This document shows positions 35,693 through 45,536 of a stretch of DNA of 64,000 nucleotides, one piece after another; the stretch's first letter is position 1, and every line of letters begins with the position of its first letter. The position numbers and the translations under genes were made by a program. Source of the DNA: Solenopsis invicta (taxonomy: Eukaryota; Arthropoda; Insecta; Hymenoptera; Formicidae); NCBI RefSeq assembly GCF_016802725.1, contig NC_052669.1, positions 1,264,501 through 1,328,500 on the forward strand. The letters run 5' to 3'. The notes under the pieces were generated by a model that saw only the letters and a list, made by a program, of their open reading frames with translations, did not search any database and was not told the origin of the DNA.

Positions 35693-38600
35693 TTTTTTTA
35701 ATTCTGCCAATTTGGAGAATTTTTTACCGTATAATATCGATAGTTCCGTCACTATAGGATCTCTTTAAACATATGCAGCAAATTGCATAATATAATGCAA
35801 ATTCTTCTTCTATCTTTTCAGGGCAATGTTTACTGGGGAGCTGGCGGAATCTAGACAAACTGAAGTAACAATACGCGACATAGACGAAATGGCTATGGAA
35901 CTACTTATAGACTTCTGTTACACTTCTCATATTATCGTCGAAGAAGCGAATGTTCAAACTCTCCTTCCAGCAGCGTGCCTTCTTCAATTAGCAGAAATTC
36001 AAGATATATGTTGCGAATTTCTCAAACGCCAATTAGATCCATCAAATTGCTTGGGTATCCGGGCGTTCGCGGATACCCACTCTTGCCGCGAACTTTTACG
36101 TATTGCCGATAAGTTTACACAACATAATTTTCAAGAGGTATGCCTCTTGTTCAAGGAACAAAAAATTCACCTTCCTTGATTTGAAGATATTTACTGGTTT
36201 TATTTTATGCACTTTGTAGGTAATGGAAAGCGAAGAATTTTTATTACTACCCGTGGGGCAATTGGTAGACATTATTTCATCGGATGAATTAAATGTGCGT
36301 ACGGAGGAGCAAGTTTTTAGCGCTGTGATGAATTGGGTGAAATACAACGTCACGGAGCGACGACAACATCTTGCGCAAGTCTTGCAGCACGTGCGACTGC
36401 CATTACTCAGTCCAAAATTTTTAGTTGGTACCGTTGGATCGGATTTGTTAGTTCGTTCTGACGATGCTTGCAGAGATCTCGTGGATGAAGCAAAGAATTA
36501 CCTACTTTTGCCGCAAGAGAGACCATTGATGCAGGGACCTAGAACAAGACCCAGAAAACCTACGAGACGAGGAGAGGTGCTGTTCGCTGTTGGTGGATGG
36601 TGTTCGGGTGACGCCATTGCCAGCGTCGAGAGATTTGATCCTAATACTGCCGATTGGAAAATGGTCGCGCCGATGAGTAAACGGAGATGTGGAGTGGGCG
36701 TAGCGGTATTAAATGACTTATTATACGCTGTCGGCGGACATGACGGACAAAGCTACTTAAATAGCATCGAGCGATACGATCCACAAACGAATCAGTGGTC
36801 TTGCGACGTTGCTCCTACCACATCTTGCAGGACCAGCGTAGGTGTCGCTGTGCTGGATGGCTTTCTGTATGCAGTCGGTGGTCAGGACGGAGTACAATGC
36901 CTTAATCATGTGGAAAGGCAAGTATCTATGTTGATTTAGGGGTACTGGAAAGTTTAATGCCAACAAATATCCAGTATATAAAATTATGCACTTATAGCTA
37001 ACGATATGTGTAAATTTCGCAGATACGATCCTAAAGAAAATAAATGGTCTAAAGTGTCGCCAATGACTACTAGAAGATTGGGAGTAGCGGTTGCAGTACT
37101 CGGAGGTTATTTATATGCCATCGGCGGGTCTGATGGACAGTCACCCCTTAACACGGTAGAAAGATACGATCCAAGACAGAATAAATGGTCTCAAGTGTCC
37201 CCGATGTCTACGAGACGTAAGCATCTAGGCTGTGCTGTATTTAATAATCTAATTTATGCTGTGGGAGGACGAGACGATTGCATGGAGCTCTCCAGCGCGG
37301 AACGTTATAATCCTCATACGAATTCCTGGAGTCCTATAGTAGCTATGACATCTAGAAGAAGTGGTGTAAGTTTGCATTCTTTTTTATTAAAATTATTGAT
37401 AATAATTTAAAACATACAAGTATAAATGAAAAAAAATTTGATGTGTCTACGCGCCAATAAATCAATATTTGAATTAATTCAAATATAATTGAAGGGTTTT
37501 TTATTAAAAAAAAGTCCAAAATCTGGAAATAATTTTAATTTAAGTAATTGAATTTTTAGAAAAGAAATTTTATCTTTAACTCGTTTATTGTGTAAATATG
37601 CTAATTTATCTCCGGATATATGACAGAAATAAAAACAAAGTTGTAGACTTTGATTAATATTTTGAGGATCTATTTAAAAGAAAAAAAAAAATTAAAAACT
37701 TCTAGACTTGTTTACGTGATTCTTGCTAAAATTTTATATTTATTATTTATTTATCCTATATTTTACGTTTATTTTTTTTAATAATAATAATAGAGATAAA
37801 AATAGAAATGTTATTTAAATTATAAAGCAATAATTTCCCATTTTACTTACAAAATTTTACGAACTATTATTAACAAGAACAACTTTTTATGTTTCTCTTT
37901 CTATACATGTGGTAATTTTTTTTCCAGACATTTTTAACAAATGTAAGGTTAAAGCTTTGATTAATATTTTAAGGACCCGTTAACAAAATGTTGTAAATCT
38001 TTGAATTTTTTGGTGTTTTTGTGAATTTTTAAAATTTTATATTTATTATCGATTTGTTGCAAATGAAATGGCCGTTTATAAATATAAAGTTGAAACATGT
38101 ACTATTTACATGTAGTATTTTTCAAATTTAAAACTTACATAACTAATCCAAATAATCCTTATCTACGCTTCTGTCAAGGTGATCCAAGTGCATCAATGTC
38201 CTTTCAAAAAAAATCTGGAGAGCGTGCATCGATAAACTTTTTAAATGCATTTTTCACACTTTTTTCTTTATTGAAATTTTTGCCCATTAAAAACGCATCC
38301 AGATGCTTGGAAAGATGATAATCTATTGGTGAGATGGAGTCTGGAAAATAGGGAGGATAAGGGAGAACTTCAATGTTGAACTCGGCAATTTTTGTAACGG
38401 TTTGTTTTGCAATGTATAGTTTCATTTATCCAACTTTTTCACTTTTCTCAACTTGTCTAAATATCAGACGACGGTCAAATGATCAACCTCAAGTTTTTCG
38501 ACAATCTCTCGGACTGTTAACTTTGGATCTGCTTCAACCATCTCCTTCAAACGTCATCAATGACGGAAGATACGTGTCCACGAGGCAAATTGTCAAGGTT

Positions 38601-39711
38601 TGTTCCCCAGAACAAAATTTTTCAAACCAACGCCTCGTCGTTCTTTCACTTACAGTATCTTCGCCAAATGCAGCATTAATGGTACGCGTTGCCTATGCTA
38701 CAGTATGATCAAGTTTGAATTTGTACAAGTAAATTATACGAATTTCTTTATTTTCCATCACGGCGTTAAATGCCAACTTCTATGACTAACAATACAATAT
38801 ATAAATTAGGTTATGTGCACTAAATCACGTGTGGACCATGTACTTTTCACACAGTATACATATACAGTCCTCTGTATGAAAGAAAAGTGATTTAAAGAGA
38901 TGGGAAATTCAAAATACTGAAAACGGCCATTTTATTTGCACCAACCTAATAATATATTTTCCACTTTTATTTTTGATTTTTGCCACGATGTGACGCTACT
39001 AATAAAGAATAATTTCGCGCCACAATTCAGGTTTTTTAAAAAATGGACTTGTTTCGTTTCTTTTGAGATTTTAACTATGGCCGCCTCAATAAGAGTATTC
39101 CATGTCTATTTTCATAATACAAGTTCGGACGTGTTCGCCCGTTACTCATATTTTTGTACCCGTCGATTGCATCACACTCGGCAACGTAGCTCATCATATC
39201 CTATATCCTGTATTCCCATTTAAGCCTTTTTGTTTCCCATAACTATTGAAAGCAAGACAAGAAATACCTTGGTTATTATGGTCAAATCGTCCCCGCCACG
39301 TTGTTACACGGGGGACGGGTACCAATAACGTTGAGAAGAAGAATCTATTTTCATACTACTCTTTCAAATATGAGTGTGTAGTACGAACATAGGTGTGGAA
39401 TATCCTTACTAAGGCGGCCATAATTAAAATCCCATTATATATAAAAAAATAAAAAAACCCTTCAGTTCTATAATAATAAAAATTCTCAAAATTGTAATAA
39501 TTGCGGCCGTAAATTTCAGGTGGGTCTAGCGGTAGTAAACGGTCAATTGTATGCGGTAGGCGGATTCGATGGAACCGCGTATCTAAAAACAATCGAAGTA
39601 TACGATCCGGAGCAAAATCAATGGAAGCTATGTGGTTGTATGAATTACAGGAGACTTGGCGGAGGTGTGGGAGTGATGCGAGCTCCACAAACCGAGAATT
39701 ACATTTGGTAG
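34841..39711 (+). CDS. dbo: Kelch-like protein diablo (KLHL20 orthologue)
   Basis: Coding exons 34841-35037, 35822-36137, 36220-36917, 37023-37365 and 39520-39711 give 1746 nt, or 581 aa. Residues about 15-32 (PSPARLSHTSEKHPRATL) lead into a BTB domain ([38 protein letters not shown]), then BACK (FLKRQLDPSNCLGIRAFAD, EEFLLLPVGQLVDII) and six kelch repeats from about residue 300 (AVGG/AIGG plus paired Tyr-Trp motifs, e.g. RYDPKENKWSKVSPM). The family are substrate adaptors for Cullin-3 E3 ubiquitin ligases. The start is MGEIVVERAPSP; an in-frame ATG at 34721 could add 40 residues but overlaps a probable splice acceptor. Intron 3 has a GC donor (GAAAG|GCAAGT). The stop TAG after TENYIW is followed by 51 further open codons. 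Intron 4 hosts a broken mariner. Confidence 0.97.
35654..35689. repeat. (TA)n microsatellite in dbo intron 1
   Basis: Eighteen TA units. Confidence 0.95.
38046..38949 (-). pseudogene. Broken mariner (cecropia-type) transposon in dbo intron 4
   Basis: On the minus strand the right-hand end starts TTAGGTTGGTGCAAATAAAA, a mariner terminal repeat; the left end (TTTGTTGCAAATGAAATGGCCG) is a diverged partner. Between them lie transposase pieces: an N-terminal part (KEIRIIYLYKFK, RTINAAFGEDTVSERTTRRW), a middle part (KLTVREIVEKL), then a C-terminal part (VLPYPPYFPDSISPIDYHLSKHL, ending KKFIDARSPDFF). The second catalytic Asp region is deleted between the middle and C-terminal pieces, and several stops and frame changes are present. 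It cannot encode an active enzyme. Confidence 0.85.
39068..39432. repeat. Inverted repeat pair in dbo intron 4
   Basis: GATTTTAACTATGGCCGCCT at the left and AGGCGGCCATAATTAAAATC at the right pair over about 45 bp, including GTATTCC/GGAATA. A larger unpaired middle separates them. It is a possible MITE just upstream of the last dbo exon. Confidence 0.6.
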
Positions 39712-39867
39712 CTCAGGCCCCCCTCTTCAGCCCAGATGGCTGAAACTCCTTTAACTCCTCTTACACCGGTAACGCCAGTTACACCTATAACACCTCCCGC
39801 TCCTGTATCGGTTCCTGTTATAGCTAGTACTAGAAAACGCTACCGCCGATCGATGAGCATTATATAA
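39712..39867 (+). other. In-frame 51-codon extension after the dbo stop (candidate readthrough)
   Basis: The dbo frame stays open from CTC at 39712 to TAA at 39865-39867. It encodes LRPPSSAQMAETPLTPLTP followed by more Val/Ile-Thr-Pro repeats and the basic tail RKRYRRSMSII. The stop context is TGG TAG CTC, with C in the +4 position. Readthrough is known for many insect genes, including kelch, but for this gene it is only inferred here. Confidence 0.4.
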
Positions 39868-40453
39868 TATAAGTAATGTATGCATTTTGTAAAAAGACTT
39901 TGCCTTTCTCTGAATTTCTACGAGAACATTCTGCGCATCGATCTTCGGTATTTAATTTATTATCAACTTGAAAATCTCTTCGCTCGATTCAACGCACACA
40001 TCATTTACGATAAAAAAAGGTGCAGATATTCTATCGATTTACTGCCATCGTTTTGTATTTTTATTACATCACATTATTTTATAAGATTCTTCATCAATAT
40101 GTTATTTGTATTTTATTACAGAGTGCAATACACGAATTTCAACTATTTTAAATTTAAGTATCTATATAAAGCATTCTTGGGGAAATGTTTCGCAACAATT
40201 GTATATACAATGTTTCAAACAACATTTTATTACATGAAAATGATTTATTATATTTTATTATATGAAAACAAAAGAAAGGCAAAATCTCTTCCCTAACATT
40301 TGCCAGAATCATGTTTTGAAAAGACATTGACAGCTTCCACATTTTTCGGTAAATGATCGAAATAAAAGCTTAAGTTTTCAGTAGAGTTTCAATTTAATTG
40401 CAAAGGGTCATTTTTGTACCCACGACATTCAAAAATGTAATATAAGACGCAAT

Positions 40454-40457
<4 letters not shown>

Positions 40458-40505
<48 letters not shown>

Positions 40506-40514
40506 TCTATCTCT
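40458..40514. repeat. (CT)n microsatellite
   Basis: About 57 bp of CT units with two TAT interruptions. Confidence 0.95.
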
Positions 40515-41094
40515 GTAAGAATAGTCTGCTTTAAGTATGTAGATATCTACTTTTGTTTATAAGACTGAATTTCAACCAGAGAATATTGAGATATTGAATC
40601 GTGATAAGTACAGTTTACATTCTCTTATAAAGAAATATCAAGTTACATCACAGTTTCTAAACAAAAATCTGCGAATAATTTGTTATATCCAATTTATTTG
40701 ATGCATTTATTATGTTCTCGACGATTTATGACGAATGCCAAGATGCACGCCCGAGAAAAAGCAATATGTATAATACTTGAGATTATAAATTATTTTAATG
40801 TGACATTCGAAATCATTTCTTCGCGTTGCTGCAAGAAAACGCCATTTAACTAACATCATCTGTTAGATACGTTTAAATCTCTACAGAGGAGTAACCTTAT
40901 CGTACAAAATGGTGATAGGGATCATTGACCAATAATCTCATAATGTAACATTCGTTATGATTATGAATAAGAATCGGCAAAATTGACTAAGGGCGACCAA
41001 TATTATACCAATAATAATTGTTTATGATTTATTTTGATGAAAATCAAATGGTACATTACTGAGATGATGTATAAAAGGCAAAAGCGCTTAAATC

Positions 41095-41225
41095 CATTCT
41101 GCAATAGCCATAATATAAGACCGTAAAGTTGTAAGATATAGTTGTAAGAGCTTGTAAGCCAATGAATAACTTTCATTTCTTACGTTACCACCTTATGGTC
41201 TTGTAATTATGGCTATTGTAGAATG
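41095..41225. mobile_element. Short foldback MITE
   Basis: CATTCTGCAATAGCCATAAT at the left end is matched by ATTATGGCTATTGTAGAATG at the right end, and inner words AAGACC/GGTCTT also pair. 131 bp, non-coding. Confidence 0.7.
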
Positions 41226-42582
41226 TGCTTTACAAACTGTCGCTGTTACATATATGAGATTGTTGAAGGCAGCACAATGCATGTCTAGCGTAAGGACATA
41301 TTGATGATGTAATGTAATTCTTTCTAAGCAGCCAATTGCAAAGATGATTATTCCGATTTTCTCGAGTCCTATGATGGCTCATTAACGCATTTCTCAATTA
41401 ACTGTTGGACTATATTCTGGATAGTCTTCACATTTAAGTTGTAAGCTCGTGATACTATAGAGGTGAAATTATTGTTCAGTTAACCAAATTAAATGTTACA
41501 ATGGTACAAATTATCGTAATTCGTGAACAAAGTTCAAATAAGTGTTCAATATCTAATCTTGTTTAATTAATTCTGAAGAAGATGCAGCTATATGTCCCAG
41601 GAAAATGTAATATTATTATTTCCATATTTTATATGCATAGTATTAGCAAATTAATTTTAACTTGTGTCAAAAGTACATAAGAAATCAAATCTGTATTGTA
41701 TCGAATTTTAATGGCACGTTTCCCATAAACAGGAAGCATTAAGAGTGATTACGTTGTCGATTAGCGCGCATAGTAATCCTGAGTCAAGCACGAAGCGTTA
41801 ATGCAAATATATTGTTTTCATGTTACTAAACGAGATCAAAAACTTGTTCTGTAAAACTGTTCAGTACAAAGGAAGAGTAATAGGATTTCTTTCCTGTTCT
41901 TTATCAATAAATTAAAGAAAGTGCGCATTAGAAATTTGCGCGAACCATTATGCATAGCTTTATTGTTTCCTACATCTGCTAATAGAGTATCCTAAAACCT
42001 AAAATAGATTTTTTTCCTGATAGCAACATACATTTCTCAATAAACAAACGTGATTCCTTGTTAAGAATATTTTTTAAAAATATATTATTTATACATGATT
42101 ATACATTTATATATAAATTATGGTCTAATGTAAATTAGACCTTTGGAAAATTATGAGCTTTAAGATCGTATTGAGTCCAATGATTTACTGTTTACTTTTA
42201 TAATTCTTTTCTTTTATTCTTAATGTTTATCTGCTTTACTTATAATAATTTTCCTATTTGCATTAATAAAAAATATGTTTAAATCTTAGCAAAATATCTA
42301 TGAGAATAAAAAAAATTAAGTGCATTGCTGCATTTTAATGTCTATAAATAATGAATGGCAAACTGAGATTAAAAATAATAGAATGTAAAGAAATGAAGAA
42401 ATCATCTCTCTCGGTAAGTTGCATTGCACTTTTCGAATGAATCATCGGGTCAAATTGTGTATTATATAACTTGCTGAAAATGATAAAAATGAGTAAATTT
42501 ACAAAAATATTTTTAATTTTATTTGTCAAGCTCTAGTAAATTTACTCGCTTTTGTAATTTTCACTGAACTTACGTTTACACA

Positions 42583-42680
42583 GGCTGTGTTCCGTTTTTA
42601 CTGGCAGTACTGAAAATTTATAGTTCACGTCACATATACTATACATTTTCAGTGCTGGCAGTTAATATCGGAACACAGCC
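42583..42680. mobile_element. 98-bp foldback element
   Basis: GGCTGTGTTCCG and CGGAACACAGCC are exact inverted ends. CTGGCAGTACTGAAAAT pairs with ATTTTCAGTGCTGGCAG inside. It sits about 300 bp upstream of the canopy gene. Confidence 0.75.
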
Positions 42681-42842
42681 ACAATCGACGGTATTGGAAT
42701 AAAGAATTCCCTGACTTGTTTTGGGAAGTTCTATAAATTCCCTATTCGTGAGCCAATCGACTGATTCCACACACGCAATATGCTGTTATGATAATAATAA
42801 TAATAATAATATCGGTGCAATTCACCATAAGCGGTTTATTTT

Positions 42843-42865
42843 GACCGTTCACATCGTGAACGGTC
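42843..42865. promoter_or_regulatory. Perfect inverted repeat upstream of the canopy gene
   Basis: GACCGTTCAC, three bases, GTGAACGGTC. The 10-bp arms are exact. It lies about 110 bp upstream of the start codon in a short GC-richer stretch, after an (AAT)n run at about 42788-42811. It could be a dimeric transcription-factor site; unproven. Confidence 0.35.
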
Positions 42866-42974
42866 GCCGTAGTCGCCGGTCGTCGTGTTGGGTTACACGA
42901 CGTTGCATATTAGTGATATATCAGTGATTCTACGATCTACCGACTGACATTCCTCTTATTTGATAAAAGCTACA

Positions 42975-44447
42975 ATGCTGCTAGTAAATCGTATAATTCT
43001 ATTAAATTCATTATTCGCGTACACTGCTTTCGGTAATCTCGAGGAAGAGCATGGGGTTAAATACGCCAATAAATGCGAAGGTAAATAATCCAAAGCAATG
43101 TATTCCTGAGAAATATAGTAAATTTAAAGCATTAAAATTTTCATCATTTTTTATTAAAAACGTTCCCTTCTTAGGTTTCTCAATTCTGATCACTTTTTTA
43201 TCTATTTAAAATTATTTAAAAAATTCATAAACATACCTTTAAGTTTCTACAACAGTCTTTATTTTGAAAAAAGTAAAATATAGTAATAATTTAAATTTTG
43301 AGAAATTTATATGGATAAAAATCTGCTAGCCATGGAATAGTAACTCAAGTGTTAATATATTAAAAGATCATTTATAGGAAATTTTGTGATAATTTAAAAT
43401 ACTAATGAAGATTACTCTGAAATTAAATTTGTTACAGTGTGTAAAGTTTTAGCTACAGAACTTGAGGCTAGGCTAGATGAAACAGGAAAGACACGTGACG
43501 TGTTGGAATTTGGATATTCAGTGGACGATGTTGCACCAAAAAAGAAAAAGGAATACAAGAAGTCGTAAGTATTGTGCTGAGACTACACGAGATTATTTCT
43601 GATAAGATTAATACAATTTTTGTTTTTTCAGAGAGCTACGGTTATTAGAATCCATGGAAGATGTTTGTGAACGTATATTGGAATACAATATACACAAAGA
43701 ACGTACGGACAGTACAAGATTTGCAAAAGGAATGAGTCAAACATTTAAGACATTGCATGGTCTTGTGTAAGATTATATTGTTAGTGCAATTTTTGATATT
43801 GTATAGAATATTTTGAAAATTAACCAATATATGCTTAATTATAGGGATAGAGGAGTTAAAGTGGATTTGGGTATTCCCTATGAGTTGTGGGACAAGCCTT
43901 CCGTAGAGATAACTACTTTGAAATCACAGTGCGAAGATTTACTGGAAAATCATGAGGTTGACATTGAAAACTGGTATCATAATCATCAAGGACAGATTTC
44001 TTTAATTAGGTAGTACCCTAATATGTATCTATCTTAGGCCTGTTTACACCAATGTAGCTTATTTTCCATCGTTACACTCACTTTTCTAATGTATAATTTG
44101 CTGTTATATCTGTCAGTGTCGACACATAAGAGTAGTACCAAAAGGACTCAAAAATTTTTGCACTGATCCAATAAGTAAAACAGAGTTTAAATTTAAGCTA
44201 CGTTGGTGCAAATAAGCTCTACCTTTCATCTTATTTATGAAATTAATAATCTATTTTTGTGTATCATGGACCGTTCAGATATTTGTGTTCTGAGCGTGCG
44301 TTAAAAGGACAAAATGATTCTTGCCTACACGAGAAGACCGATACGACGAAAGAAGTTAAGAAACAAAAGAAAAAGAAAAAGGAAGGTACAAATAGTAAAG
44401 AAAATATAAAAGACAAAGATTCACAGAATGTGAAGCAAGAATTGTAA
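42975..44447 (+). CDS. Canopy-3-like (CNPY3/PRAT4) ER protein
   Basis: Exons 42975-43080, 43438-43564, 43632-43766, 43845-44009 and 44279-44447 encode 233 aa. A signal peptide covers about residues 1-20 (MLLVNRIILLNSLFAYTAFG). The saposin-like core has spaced cysteines: NKCEVCKVLATELE, SMEDVCERILEY, LKSQCEDLLE and LCSERALKG...DSCLHE. Family motifs KERTDSTRFAKGMSQTFKTLH and IPYELWDKPSVE match CNPY3/CNPY4. The tail is a Lys-rich stretch (KKQKKKKKEG), and the protein ends KQEL, which fits the K/H-D/E/Q-E-L ER-retrieval pattern. In vertebrates CNPY3 helps Toll-like receptors fold with gp96; a similar chaperone role in an insect is inference. It converges on the MRPS33 gene. Confidence 0.93.
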
Positions 44448-44454
44448 AACTGAG

Positions 44455-44460
44455 AATAAA
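44455..44460 (+). terminator. AATAAA polyadenylation signal after the canopy gene
   Basis: AATAAA lies 7 nt after the stop codon. Further AATAAA-like words follow near 44643. Confidence 0.4.
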
Positions 44461-45185
44461 CGAACAAATTCGTTTAGATACCTTTTATTAATAATTTAAA
44501 TAGAATACAATCCTATATCCAGTAGAAATGCAATCTAACAGACTTCCAATCCTGTATATAAAAGTAATCTGTAAATATTAGCATTGTTTAAATATACTTG
44601 GATATATGTGCCATATTTATTGTATTGTTGCAAAAATTTTACAATAAACTTCTTTTATATATTTTATATAAGATTTACTTTTGTAAATGTATATATTTGT
44701 AGAATAATTTGAACATTGATTCAAATGTCATCGACATAGTAATGTCACTGAACATCAGTTAATGATCATTGGTCAGCGAATGGTACAGTGACTCTCTATC
44801 AAAAAAGTTTCATTTTATATTAATCCTTTCATCTCTGAATTCTATTAAAAAATTTTTTCTATATTTATTATTGTTCCTAACAGTACAGAGAGGATACCAG
44901 ATTTTTTTCATTTTTCTCTTAATGGTTTTGGAGAAATCAAAATATTATTCAAATATCCATTATTTTGAATTAGTTTGACGTCTGGATGGATTTGAAGATC
45001 ATTACCTCAGGACAATAATAGATGCAAAGAGTTAACATGTCAAAAGAAGAGACGTAATTCTTAGATACAAATAATCTCGTAAAACACAAACTAATTTTAC
45101 TGAACAACATATAATTTATTAATTAGAAATGAAATATACATACTTTTTATAACAAAGTTGTATTTGTTACATTGAAATATAGATC
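44461..45185. other. Convergent 3' intergenic region
   Basis: AT-rich DNA between the 3' ends of the canopy and MRPS33 genes. TTTATT at 45115-45120 reads AATAAA on the minus strand and could end the MRPS33 transcript. Nothing else was recognised. Confidence 0.5.
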
Positions 45186-45536
45186 TTAGGATGGTTTGGA
45201 ATCTTTGGATTTATTTCTGAAGGGAGGTGGTATCCACCTAGTTTTACCACGAAGTTCCCTCAGACGCTGATACTCCTCCTTGAAGTCCTTATGCTCATCT
45301 CTGAAGAGACCGTAATTGCGCAGATGTTTCATCAACAGCTCCGTCTCTTTGAATCTTGGATAATATTCTACGATCTCCGGTCGTTTGTTCACCGGTTTCT
45401 CGCTGAAGAGCTTTACCACTTTCATCGATTTTTCATTAGTCGGTCTAACTACTTCGCCGAATATTCGGTTACTCAGGCGATTCATACGTATGGCATAATT
45501 GGTGCCTACGTTCGCCAGGTTCACATATTTACTCAT
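45186..45536 (-). CDS. MRPS33: Small ribosomal subunit protein mS33, mitochondrial
   Basis: A single open exon of 116 aa starts MSKYVNLANVGTNYAIRMNRLSNRIFGEV. It has the mS33 motifs RIFGEVVRPT, MKVVKLFSEKPVNKRPEIVEYYPRF, LMKHLRNYGLFRDEHKDFKEEYQRLRELRGK and a basic C-terminus. Length matches metazoan mS33 (about 105-120 aa). It is a component of the mitochondrial small ribosomal subunit, imported from the cytosol. A 5' UTR exon may lie upstream near 45.6-45.9 kb, but I see no decisive junction. Confidence 0.95.
   Translation of the reverse strand: MSKYVNLANVGTNYAIRMNRLSNRIFGEVVRPTNEKSMKVVKLFSEKPVNKRPEIVEYYPRFKETELLMKHLRNYGLFRDEHKDFKEEYQRLRELRGKTRWIPPPFRNKSKDSKPS

Larger units (their letters stand above)
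39868..42582. other. dbo 3' UTR and intergenic DNA
   Basis: Probably a long dbo 3' UTR followed by non-genic sequence. It contains the (CT)n tract at 40458-40514 and the inverted repeat at 41095-41225. No other gene was recognised; the 138-codon frame at 39880-40296 is Phe/Tyr/Ile-rich and looks like AT-rich noise. Confidence 0.5.

Noticed and set aside
40457..40514. CRISPR-like or tandem array
   Set aside because: A simple CT microsatellite in a eukaryotic genome.
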